Of a DNA stretch of 52,028 nt, positions 16,782-24,867 are shown piece after piece. The translations under genes were made by a program, and so were the position numbers. The DNA is from Acidobacteriota bacterium (GTDB lineage Bacteria; Acidobacteriota; Terriglobia; UBA7540): positions 1 to 52,028 of the forward strand of contig JARLGN010000497.1 in NCBI GenBank assembly GCA_031292775.1, given 5' to 3'. The notes beneath the pieces were generated by a model. That model made no database searches, was not told the DNA's origin, and saw only the letters and a list, made by a program, of their open reading frames with translations. How positions within the stretch are numbered: the first letter of the stretch is position 1; each line of letters starts with the position of its first letter.

Positions 16782-17031
16782 ACGGCGCCACCATCGGCGG
16801 CTTGCGTCGCATACCCTACCACAAGGGGTTAACAGTATCAAGTTGTAACCGGTTACCGGGCCGACCCACAGTCAGCATTCACCTGAAAAGACAGAAGTTA
16901 GCCAAGTAACTGCCAAGGCGGTTGGCACTAACAGGTATAACGTTGTGTTACTTCTCTCTATTCCCTATGCTGGCGACGCTTAAACTACCATAGATCGAAT
17001 GTCTAGACAAGTAGTGCATAGGAAAGGATAA
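16782..17031. promoter_or_regulatory. Divergent control region between the malectin sensor and GntR genes
   Basis: 250 bases between two divergent regulatory genes, AT-richer than the flanks. It contains GTTA...TAAC pairs near 16897-16910, a TAACGTTGTGTTA segment near 16937-16950, and the perfect palindrome TGTCTAGACA at 17000-17009. Promoters for both genes should lie here, but I cannot fix a -35/-10 pair with confidence. Confidence 0.5.
17000..17009. promoter_or_regulatory. Perfect palindrome TGTCTAGACA, candidate GntR/HutC operator
   Basis: Ten bases with perfect two-fold symmetry, 23 bases upstream of the GntR/HutC gene start. The core GTCTAGAC is contained in published DasR sites (GGTCTAGACC type) and is close to NagR/YvoA sites. 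Those regulators belong to the same HutC subfamily and respond to amino-sugar phosphates. Autoregulation is the simplest reading. Confidence 0.55.
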
Positions 17032-17844
17032 GTGGGTTCGGCGGTGACTGCATCAACTCAAACCATCACACCCTTTTCCTACCTTCGAATCGACAAAGAT
17101 GCGTCAACCCCCATTTATCAGCAGATTGCCGAGGCCATTGGTTCATTGCTTGACAGCGGAGTCTTGCCTCCGGGGTACATCCTACCGCCTGAACGAGTGC
17201 TCTGTGCGCAGTTTGGCATCAGCCGTATGACGTTGCGGCAAGCCATGAGCTTGCTCGATCGCGAGGGCTTCGTTAATTCGCGCCGGGGCGTGGGAACGGC
17301 GGTCACGGACAGCCGCCTGCGTAAGCAACAACAGGAGGTGCGCAGCTTCAGCGAAGACATTCGAGCGCGCGGCGGGCGCCCGGAATCGCGTTTGATCTCG
17401 CTCGATCTGGCGATTCCGACGCCATCCGTGCGGGACTTCTTCGAATTGCACGAACAGCAAAAGGTGTACGAAGTTCAGCGTGTGCGCTTGAAAGATGGCG
17501 AGCCGTTGGCATTGGAACTTGCCCGCCTTCCTGAACGGTTGTGTCCAGGGCTTGAACGCTTCGACGTGGCAAGAAGCTCGCTGCACGAGATTCTGGAGCA
17601 ATCGTACGGACTTAGGCCGGAAACTTGCAACGAAGAAATCTCGGCAGAGATCCCGAGTCCAGAACAGCGGAAACTACTGAGCATACCGGCACGCACGGCC
17701 GTGCTTGTCATCAATCGAAAGATCCATATGGACCAGGGGCGCCCCCTTGAATTCACGCGTTCCGTCTACCGTGGCGATCGCTACACCGCCGTCGTACATT
17801 CGGTCCGCAGGAGCAAGTCAATCTTGCAAGCGACGAGTTCTTAG
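17032..17844 (+). CDS. GntR-family transcriptional regulator, HutC subfamily (UTRA effector domain)
   Basis: A 270-residue cytoplasmic repressor-type protein. The winged helix-turn-helix occupies about residues 20-95 (PIYQQIAEAIGSLL, LPPERVLCAQFGISRMTLRQAMSLL in two stretches, then GFVNSRRGVGTAV). The UTRA ligand-binding domain spans about 105-258, including YEVQRVRLKDGEPLALELA, the LHEILEQSYG helix and VLVINRKIHMDQGRPLEF. HutC members bind small ligands such as amino-sugar phosphates or urocanate and leave their operator on binding. With the DasR/NagR-like palindrome just upstream and a GH89 enzyme in the locus, an amino-sugar effector is the best guess. GTG 17032 follows GGAAAGGATA; GTG 17044 is an alternative. 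Confidence 0.88.
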   Translation: MGSAVTASTQTITPFSYLRIDKDASTPIYQQIAEAIGSLLDSGVLPPGYILPPERVLCAQFGISRMTLRQAMSLLDREGFVNSRRGVGTAVTDSRLRKQQQEVRSFSEDIRARGGRPESRLISLDLAIPTPSVRDFFELHEQQKVYEVQRVRLKDGEPLALELARLPERLCPGLERFDVARSSLHEILEQSYGLRPETCNEEISAEIPSPEQRKLLSIPARTAVLVINRKIHMDQGRPLEFTRSVYRGDRYTAVVHSVRRSKSILQATSS

Positions 17845-17946
17845 AAAAACTACAGATTTGCACGATCAAGAATGGAAGTTTCATTGCAAGCGTCGGGATT
17901 GGGCAAAAATCATCCGCAGCATGCACGCAGGGTGGGAGGAGTTGAC

Positions 17947-20900
17947 ATGCGCGGAGTGAGAGGAGTGGAGATGAATTCACATCGAAATCGCGAGAATTCT
18001 CGCCTTTTCTCGCACGGAAGGCTCAGGAGCGTTCTGGTCGCTCTGGGCGCTTTTTGTGCTTTCTGTGTTCTGCTATCCCCGCCTGTATTCGCCCAAAGCG
18101 GTGCCGTCTTGGGAGTGGTGAGCGACACGAGCGGTGCCGTGTTGCAAGGCGCATCGGTGACCTTAACCAACACGGCGACGGGCGTGAAAACGGCGACCAA
18201 GACGAACAACGAAGGTCTGTATGTTTTTCCCTACGTTCAGCCCGGCGTCTACGATGTCTCCGCCAGCGCTGCCGGATTCCAGGCGATGAAGAAACCGGGA
18301 GTGACCGTGAATGTGACGGAGCGCGTGCAGGTAGGCTTCAACTTAAAGATAGGTGACGTCAAGCAGACCGTGACGGTCGAGGGCGCAGCGCCACTGCTCA
18401 ATACCGTCAACGATGTGGGGGGGCAAATCATCACCCGGAGGGTCATAAACGATTTGCCGCTTTTGAACCGCACGGTGTTTGATCTCTCATTCCTCGCTCC
18501 GGGAGTCAATCAGCCCGCCGGTTCCACCTACGGAAATCAAACGGGGACGGCTTACATGAATGCGAACGAGTTTGTTTCCAATGGCAGCCGCGAGGCGACC
18601 GCCAACGTGCTCATTGATGGCGTTTCCGCAGGGGGAGTGAACATGGGGGGGCTGACGACTCGTATCGCCTATGCCCCTTCGGTGGATGCAGTCCAGGAGT
18701 TCAAGGTACAGCAAACGAATTTCGGCGCCGAATATGGAAACTCGGGCTCGACCATCGTTAACGTGATCACGCGTTCCGGCACGAACGCCCTCCATGGCAG
18801 CGCCTACGATTTTCTGCGCAACAATAAGCTCGATTCCCAGGATTACTTCATCAACCAATACCCGGCGCCCCTGAACGTGCTCCCGCACCTGGAGCGGAAC
18901 GTTTTTGGCGGCACGGTGGGGGGGCCGGTCTTGATACCCCATGTTTACAATGGGAAGAACCGGACCTTCTTCTTTTTCGACTATGAAGGCACGCGCCAGA
19001 GTTCGCTGGCAAGCTCGTACGCCGGCGTGCCTAGCGCGGCGGAGAAGACGGGAGACTTCGGTGAGCTTTGCAACGACATTAGCCAGCTCGACGGCAAGGG
19101 CGCGGGGACGTTCAACTCAAGCGGTGTCTGCTCAGACCCCAACGGCCAACTGTGGGACCCCTACATTGCCTCCTTGGACAACAACGGCAAGGCCGCGCGT
19201 ACAACCCCCATTCCGAGAAACAACATCGCCGCGTACACTAGCCCCGGCGCGGGATATGCGCTACCGGGAGGTACGGGGCCAGGTAACATGATCGATCCCG
19301 CCGCGAAGAAGCTGATGTCGTATTTCCCGGCGCCGAACTTCAATGCAGGAGGGCTAGGTGGGATCTATAGCCCGTACTACAACTGGGCCGCCAGCGGTGC
19401 CACAGGACTGGCCAATCACCAGTGGGACCTGAAAATCGATCAGAATTTTGGTGACCGCGACAGGCTGAACGGGAAATACGCTCAACGCCTGACGCATCAG
19501 ATTAACCTGAACTGCTTCAACAACATCGCTGATCCCTGCTCGGGCGGGGTCGGACCTCAATCGGCCCGTCTGCTGGCGCTGGACTGGGTACACACTTTCG
19601 GCCCGGCGACGGTGCTGAATATTTCCTACGGCTATACCAGCGTCGCGCGCCAGTTAACGCCCGCGGCGGCGGATCCGGTAACATCGCTGGGGATGCCAAG
19701 CTACACGGACCAGTCCGGTTTCAAGGTGCTTCCGTCGATATTATGGCAATACAGCGACGAACAGGGCGCGGAAGCCGGCAACAACGACACCGCCATTGGC
19801 GGACAGCCGTGGTCTATCCTCGAGGACAACACGGCATCGCACGACATCCTTGTCTCGCTCACCCATATCCAAGGGCGCCACGAGTTAAAGTTCGGCGGCG
19901 AATTCCTCATCAACCTCTACAACTTTTCGCAACCCGGCACGCAAAATGGACTGATGACCTACGGCCCGGGGGGCACATCGCAGAACTCTGGTTCGGCGTC
20001 GGGCGGGGATAACCTGGCGAGTTTCCTGATCGGAAGCGGGTTTAACGGTTGGGGGCAGTACGAAATTCCCGCGTGGCTTTACACCCAAAACCACGGCATT
20101 GCCGGCTACGCGCAGGATGCCTTTCGTGCCAGCAAGAAGCTCACGGTCAATGTTGGGCTTCGCTATGATTTGACCAAGCCGGAGACGGAAAGCAAAAACG
20201 AGTTGAGTTGGCTCGATCCTAATGCGGCTTATCCTTCGACAGTCCCCGGGTACTCCATCCTCCATGGCGGCCTGATGTTTGCCAGCCCCGGCGAGCGCTC
20301 AGCCCTTAACGCTGACTACAAAGACTTTTCGCCGCGTGTCGGCCTGGCATACACCCTGAATGACAAAACGGTGATCCGGACCGGATACGGAATTTACTAT
20401 GGCATGTCGCGGGCAGCGGCGAATGCCGCGGCGATAACTCCTAACGATCCGGGATTTGACGGGACTACCTCCTGGCCCACTTCTTATAATTGGGCCAACG
20501 TTACGCCTTGGGCCGGGCTCAGCAACCCCTTCCCATATGGGATCACGCCCGTCACGGGTAGCTCGTTGGGATTCGCGACCCAGATTGGCAACAGCTCATC
20601 CGCGCCCAATGGGTTCGAGCGGACCATGAACGCCACGCCCTATACCGAGTCCTGGAACTTCGGAATCCAGCGCCAGCTTCCGGCAAGTATGCTCCTCAAC
20701 GTGGAGTATATCGGCCAGGAGTCAACGCATCAGTACTTTGGCATTGGCGGCAATTACAATATCGATCATTTAGGCGCGCAAGAGGAGAAGATGTCGACGG
20801 CGCAACTCCAGGCGCTGAACAATCAAGTCCCCAATCCCTTTTCCGGGATCATACCCAACAGCACAGGAACTACATCACAATACCAGCTCGACCTTCCCTA

Positions 20901-21735
20901 TCCTCAATTCAGTGGCCTCGACATCACCAGTCCACCGTGGGCCAATGCAAACTATCAGGCGTTGCAATTAGGGCTGGAGAAACGCTTTTCCAATGGGCTG
21001 TCGTTCCTGGTTACCTATGTGTGGTCGAAATCGCTCGACGATGACTCGAATCCCGGTAACGCGGGTGGTTCAGGGCTTGGATTTGCCCCCGCCCCCGCGG
21101 ATCCCAACAACTTGAAGCTGGCGAGGTCGGTTTCTCAATACAACATCCCGCAGGTCTTCCAGTTCAGCTACGACTATCACCTGCCCGTCGGGCGCGGCCA
21201 GCATTTTGGCGCCAAGATGAATCGGGTGCTCGACGCTGTTGTCGGAGGCTGGCAGACCACCGGCATCTGGCGGTTTGACGACGGCCAGCCCATGACCTGG
21301 TCAATGCCGTCAGGCACCGCTGTTACTTTGCCTGGCTATGGTCAGGCACCAAATTTGGTCGGCACGCCACATGCCAACCCGAAGTCCAAGTGGTTCCTCC
21401 CGGCGAGCCAGGGTGGCGGTTACTTTGCCAATCCTGGGGTCTTCCAAATGCCCGCATCTTACGCAATAGGCAACGCGCCGAGAACCATTCCGTGGATGCA
21501 CTATCCCGGCACGTCGAACGCAAACCTGTCACTCTTCAAGGAATTTTCCATGAACAAACTTCGCGAAGGCATGCACCTCGAACTCCGTACGGAATGGTTC
21601 AACGCCTTCAATCACCCGCAATTCAACAACGTCAATATATCCGTCTCGCCGAGCAACACCGCATTCGGGCAGATTACTGGACCCGACGCAAACTCGGCGC
21701 GCGAGATACAAATGGCCATGAAGTTGTATTTCTAG
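17947..21735 (+). CDS. Oar-like TonB-dependent receptor with carboxypeptidase-regulatory N-domain
   Basis: A 1262-residue outer-membrane protein. ATG 17947 has GGAGGAG upstream. ATG 17971, with AGGAG five bases away, gives a tighter signal peptide (basic residues, then VLVALGAFCAFCVLL, cleavage after FAQ) and is almost as likely. After the signal comes a CarboxypepD_reg-like domain (GAVLGVVSDTSGAVLQGASV to about residue 140), then a plug domain (LNRTVFDLSFLAPGV, NVLIDGVSAGG, EFKVQQTNFGAEYGNSGSTI) and a large barrel. The barrel carries typical Oar segments GSAYDFLRNNKLDSQDYF, FGGTVGGPV and FFFFDYEGTR, and its end is a terminal strand finishing MAMKLYF, with the C-terminal aromatic residue. These receptors are abundant in Acidobacteriota and are thought to import oligomers. 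Placement between an HutC regulator and a GH89 enzyme suggests glycan uptake. Confidence 0.9.
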   Translation: MRGVRGVEMNSHRNRENSRLFSHGRLRSVLVALGAFCAFCVLLSPPVFAQSGAVLGVVSDTSGAVLQGASVTLTNTATGVKTATKTNNEGLYVFPYVQPGVYDVSASAAGFQAMKKPGVTVNVTERVQVGFNLKIGDVKQTVTVEGAAPLLNTVNDVGGQIITRRVINDLPLLNRTVFDLSFLAPGVNQPAGSTYGNQTGTAYMNANEFVSNGSREATANVLIDGVSAGGVNMGGLTTRIAYAPSVDAVQEFKVQQTNFGAEYGNSGSTIVNVITRSGTNALHGSAYDFLRNNKLDSQDYFINQYPAPLNVLPHLERNVFGGTVGGPVLIPHVYNGKNRTFFFFDYEGTRQSSLASSYAGVPSAAEKTGDFGELCNDISQLDGKGAGTFNSSGVCSDPNGQLWDPYIASLDNNGKAARTTPIPRNNIAAYTSPGAGYALPGGTGPGNMIDPAAKKLMSYFPAPNFNAGGLGGIYSPYYNWAASGATGLANHQWDLKIDQNFGDRDRLNGKYAQRLTHQINLNCFNNIADPCSGGVGPQSARLLALDWVHTFGPATVLNISYGYTSVARQLTPAAADPVTSLGMPSYTDQSGFKVLPSILWQYSDEQGAEAGNNDTAIGGQPWSILEDNTASHDILVSLTHIQGRHELKFGGEFLINLYNFSQPGTQNGLMTYGPGGTSQNSGSASGGDNLASFLIGSGFNGWGQYEIPAWLYTQNHGIAGYAQDAFRASKKLTVNVGLRYDLTKPETESKNELSWLDPNAAYPSTVPGYSILHGGLMFASPGERSALNADYKDFSPRVGLAYTLNDKTVIRTGYGIYYGMSRAAANAAAITPNDPGFDGTTSWPTSYNWANVTPWAGLSNPFPYGITPVTGSSLGFATQIGNSSSAPNGFERTMNATPYTESWNFGIQRQLPASMLLNVEYIGQESTHQYFGIGGNYNIDHLGAQEEKMSTAQLQALNNQVPNPFSGIIPNSTGTTSQYQLDLPYPQFSGLDITSPPWANANYQALQLGLEKRFSNGLSFLVTYVWSKSLDDDSNPGNAGGSGLGFAPAPADPNNLKLARSVSQYNIPQVFQFSYDYHLPVGRGQHFGAKMNRVLDAVVGGWQTTGIWRFDDGQPMTWSMPSGTAVTLPGYGQAPNLVGTPHANPKSKWFLPASQGGGYFANPGVFQMPASYAIGNAPRTIPWMHYPGTSNANLSLFKEFSMNKLREGMHLELRTEWFNAFNHPQFNNVNISVSPSNTAFGQITGPDANSAREIQMAMKLYF

Positions 21736-21763
21736 GAGGGTGCTGAAAAACGAATCCGACCCG

Positions 21764-21860
21764 TGTCATTCCGAGCGAAGCGAGGAATCCCAGTGTGTGC
21801 TTTTTGAAGAAAAACCGGGTTTCCTCGGGCCGAGAAAGAGCATCAGCCCTCGGAATGACA
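21764..21860. repeat. Inverted-repeat dispersed element (TGTCATTCCGAG ... CTCGGAATGACA)
   Basis: The 12-base ends at 21764-21775 and 21849-21860 are exact inverted copies around a 73-base middle. The left part continues as CGAAGCGAGGAATC. Elements with this signature (GTCATTCCGAGCGAAGCGAGG) are familiar non-coding dispersed repeats in soil and marine bacterial genomes, from general knowledge. It fills the gap between the receptor and the TPR gene and could act as a terminator hairpin. Confidence 0.8.
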
Positions 21861-21903
21861 GCGGGAAGGGTTTTTCACCAAGCGTCTACGCGCCCATTGA
21901 GAC

Positions 21904-24696
21904 TTGGTATGTAGGTGTGTAATATTGCGTCCTGTGATTCGGCCTCGCTTAAGTTGCTGTCAGCACTTGGGGAGGACGGTGTTGTGCGCCGTCCTCTTGC
22001 TTTTTGCCGGGGTGAGTCTTGCTCTCCCCCAAGCGTCGAGTTCCATTGACCAGAAAGCGGCGACGGATTTTCAAGAAGGCCGGGTTGCCGATGCCGAGAG
22101 CGCACTCGAATCCGTGTTGCGCGCTCATCCTCAAGACCTTTCGGCATTGAGCCTCATGGCGGTCATTCTTGATTCCCAGCGGAAATATTCCGAGGCCGAG
22201 GCGTTCTACCGCCGCGCTCTCCAGATCGCACCCAGCTCTACTGCACTATTGAACAATCTCGGGAACCACTATCTTGCGACGGGCAATCCCAAGAAAGCGG
22301 AAGAAAGTTTCGGGCGCGTTGTGGCGATTGATCCGCATCATCTGAACGCGAACCTGCAACTCGCCGACATGAATGTGCAACGGAAGGAGGGAGCGGAAGC
22401 TCTGGCGTGTTTGAGCCGTCTCGCGGCAAATGCTCAAAGCCAACCCGTAGCACAACTGCTGAAGGCTCAAGCTCTCGTCCTCATAGGCAACTGCAAGCCA
22501 GCGGTGCCGGTGCTTAGCGCCCTCGAAGAGAAAACAGCTCAAGACCCACGCTATAGTTTTTCCATTGGCTTGAGCTATGCCCAATGTCACGAGTACGATC
22601 GAGCGGAGAAATCATTCAGCGCGGCCTTGCGAGCCGACCCCTCGAACTTCGACGTTCTGTACAACCTCGGGGTGGCCGCGCGCCGTGCCGGGCACCTCGA
22701 TCGAGCGCAACAGATGTTCGAGGCTGCCCTGCGGTCAAAGCCGGAAGACGTAGATGCTCTCTCCGCCTATGGTGACCTGCTGATTGCGACCAAGGATTTT
22801 CTGACGGCAAGCGCTGTCCTGTACCGGGCGGCGCGATTGGCTCCAGATCGCGCCGATGTGCTTTTGCTTTTGTCTCATACTACGGAAGAGCTTGGGTATT
22901 ATGAGGACACCGCCAGCACCTTGGAAAAGTACCTGAAATTGCGTCCTGCCGACGAAGTTGCCCGACGTGAGCTGGGCTTCTCGTTGATCCTCGAGGGCCG
23001 GTTCGAAGAAGGTCTCCCCAAACTTCAGCAATTTGTGCTCAGGCACCCGCACGACGCGAGAGGCCAGTATGAACTCGGCGCAGGTGAAGCAACTGGCAGT
23101 CCGGAAAAGGCTCTGACCCATCTGGATGAGGCACTCAAGCTCGATCCGACGATGTTTGAAGCTCGGTACACGCGTGCGGCACTCAATTTCCAGAATAGCA
23201 GGCTTGACCAGTCACTGGCAGATTTCGAGGCGCTTCGGAAAATCGATCCTGACAATCCACGGATTCTGGACTGGCAAGGCCAAATCTATTTGAGACGCGG
23301 TCAGCCGCAAGAAGCAGCGATGCTCTTGCAGCAGGCAGTCAAGCTGGATCCCCACGATCGGGCCATTTTGATTCATTACAGCCAGGCACTCGAAAAACTG
23401 GGTCGCACGAACGAGCGCCATGCGGTGTTAGCGTCATTCAAGGAAGCCGCTGCCGGCGGCGCTCATCCTCGCGCACGCTCGGGTTTGTTGGATTTTCTCG
23501 CTCTCTCCCCGGAGCAGCAGGGCGCTAAATATCTCGAATCCTTACAAGCCGCGGTTAATGAGAACCCAAATGATGTCGCTCTCAAGGCTCGCCTCGCCGA
23601 CTATCTGCTGAACCAAGGAGAAGAAAAGCGCGCTGCCGCGGTATTCCGGGAGGTGCTCGCAGCGGGACCCGATACCGCCACTCTGGCTGATTGCGGGAAA
23701 GCCCTGCTGGAGCATGAGCAGTATGGTTTGGCGGTGGAATTCCTGCAAAAGGCGCCGAATGCGAAACTCGACCTGGCCATCGCCGTGTTCCATTCCGTCA
23801 GCCCCGAAGCCGGACTGGCCCAGCTCGATGCCATGCCCGCCGACCAACGCGCCGGCGACTACTTTATACTTCGCGCCCAGATCCTCGATTCCATGGGCAA
23901 GACCGCAGAAGCGGTGGACTCGTTGGATCAAGGTATTCGCGCGGCCCCCCGGCGTGCCGATATGTATTTTGAGGCTGCGGCGTTTTTGATTCAACACGGC
24001 CGATTCAAGCAGGCGGCGGCATTGCTGGAAGATGCAACCCGCCTGATCCCGGATGCGCCCAACTTGTGGCTGGCGCGGGTGATTGCGCTTGAGTTGCCGA
24101 TGGCGCATGGAAGATCCCCCGCCGACCAGGTACGGAGCGAAGAAGCAATGAAGGTGCTGGCGCAAATTGAGTCCCGCTGGCCGGCGTGGGACCTCCCCTA
24201 CCTCGTGAACGGGATGATATTGCAGGACGAACTGAAATCGAAGCCAGCGAAGCAGATGCTCGATTTAGCCATTGCCCTCGGATGCCGGGAAGTCGACGCT
24301 TATTATTACGAAGCTTTAGCCATCACCAACACGACTCCGGTCAACTTGGCGGAGGCGGAAAAGGCCATCTCTCAGGCAGTCACACTAAACCCCGAACATG
24401 CCCCAAGTAGGGCACTGGCCGGACAGATTCTCCTGGATAAGGGAGACTACCAGGCCGCCGTTGAACAACTCCTCGCCGCTGTGCGGGTTCGGCCGACGCT
24501 CTATCTCGCGCATGGTCTCTTGCGCACGGCCTACCTCAAGATGGGAGAGAGTGACAAAGCTGCTGAAGAATTGAATCAGATGATGCGCCTCACGAAACCG
24601 AGTTCCGAAACCGACCAGGCTACCTCGTCTATGGAGCGTCTCCTGTTCACCGTGCGTGTGCCAGGTGGTACTTCACTTACGGAATCAAAGTTCTAA
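21904..24696 (+). CDS. Large exported TPR-repeat protein in the glycan locus, function unknown
   Basis: A 930-residue protein with an N-terminal hydrophobic signal (TVLCAVLLLFAGVSLALPQA) followed almost entirely by tetratricopeptide repeats, from about residue 50 to the end. Clear units include ALSLMAVILDSQRKYSEAEAFY, LLNNLGNHYLATGNPKKAEE, VLYNLGVAARRAGHLDRAQQM and ILDWQGQIYLRRGQPQEAA. The start is uncertain: TTG 21904, TTG 21925 and GTG 21934 are all possible and none has a good ribosome-binding site. TPR solenoids bind other proteins, so it may organise a periplasmic or outer-membrane complex with the receptor upstream and the hydrolases downstream. No enzymatic domain is present. A methionine start is absent, which is odd for a protein this long. 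Confidence 0.75.
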   Translation: MVCRCVILRPVIRPRLSCCQHLGRTVLCAVLLLFAGVSLALPQASSSIDQKAATDFQEGRVADAESALESVLRAHPQDLSALSLMAVILDSQRKYSEAEAFYRRALQIAPSSTALLNNLGNHYLATGNPKKAEESFGRVVAIDPHHLNANLQLADMNVQRKEGAEALACLSRLAANAQSQPVAQLLKAQALVLIGNCKPAVPVLSALEEKTAQDPRYSFSIGLSYAQCHEYDRAEKSFSAALRADPSNFDVLYNLGVAARRAGHLDRAQQMFEAALRSKPEDVDALSAYGDLLIATKDFLTASAVLYRAARLAPDRADVLLLLSHTTEELGYYEDTASTLEKYLKLRPADEVARRELGFSLILEGRFEEGLPKLQQFVLRHPHDARGQYELGAGEATGSPEKALTHLDEALKLDPTMFEARYTRAALNFQNSRLDQSLADFEALRKIDPDNPRILDWQGQIYLRRGQPQEAAMLLQQAVKLDPHDRAILIHYSQALEKLGRTNERHAVLASFKEAAAGGAHPRARSGLLDFLALSPEQQGAKYLESLQAAVNENPNDVALKARLADYLLNQGEEKRAAAVFREVLAAGPDTATLADCGKALLEHEQYGLAVEFLQKAPNAKLDLAIAVFHSVSPEAGLAQLDAMPADQRAGDYFILRAQILDSMGKTAEAVDSLDQGIRAAPRRADMYFEAAAFLIQHGRFKQAAALLEDATRLIPDAPNLWLARVIALELPMAHGRSPADQVRSEEAMKVLAQIESRWPAWDLPYLVNGMILQDELKSKPAKQMLDLAIALGCREVDAYYYEALAITNTTPVNLAEAEKAISQAVTLNPEHAPSRALAGQILLDKGDYQAAVEQLLAAVRVRPTLYLAHGLLRTAYLKMGESDKAAEELNQMMRLTKPSSETDQATSSMERLLFTVRVPGGTSLTESKF

Positions 24697-24867
24697 GTGG
24701 ACTAATCGTTCGCTAAAAAGGAATCTCTGTTTGCTTACTGATTCCAGCGGGTGATTTCTTCAACTGAGGCTCGATGCGTAAGCGTCCGAGGAATGCGGGT
24801 GCTGCTGAACACGCACTCGTCCAAGTTGGAGTGGTTGCGCGCTGAAATGCGCCGGAAGGTGTTGTCC

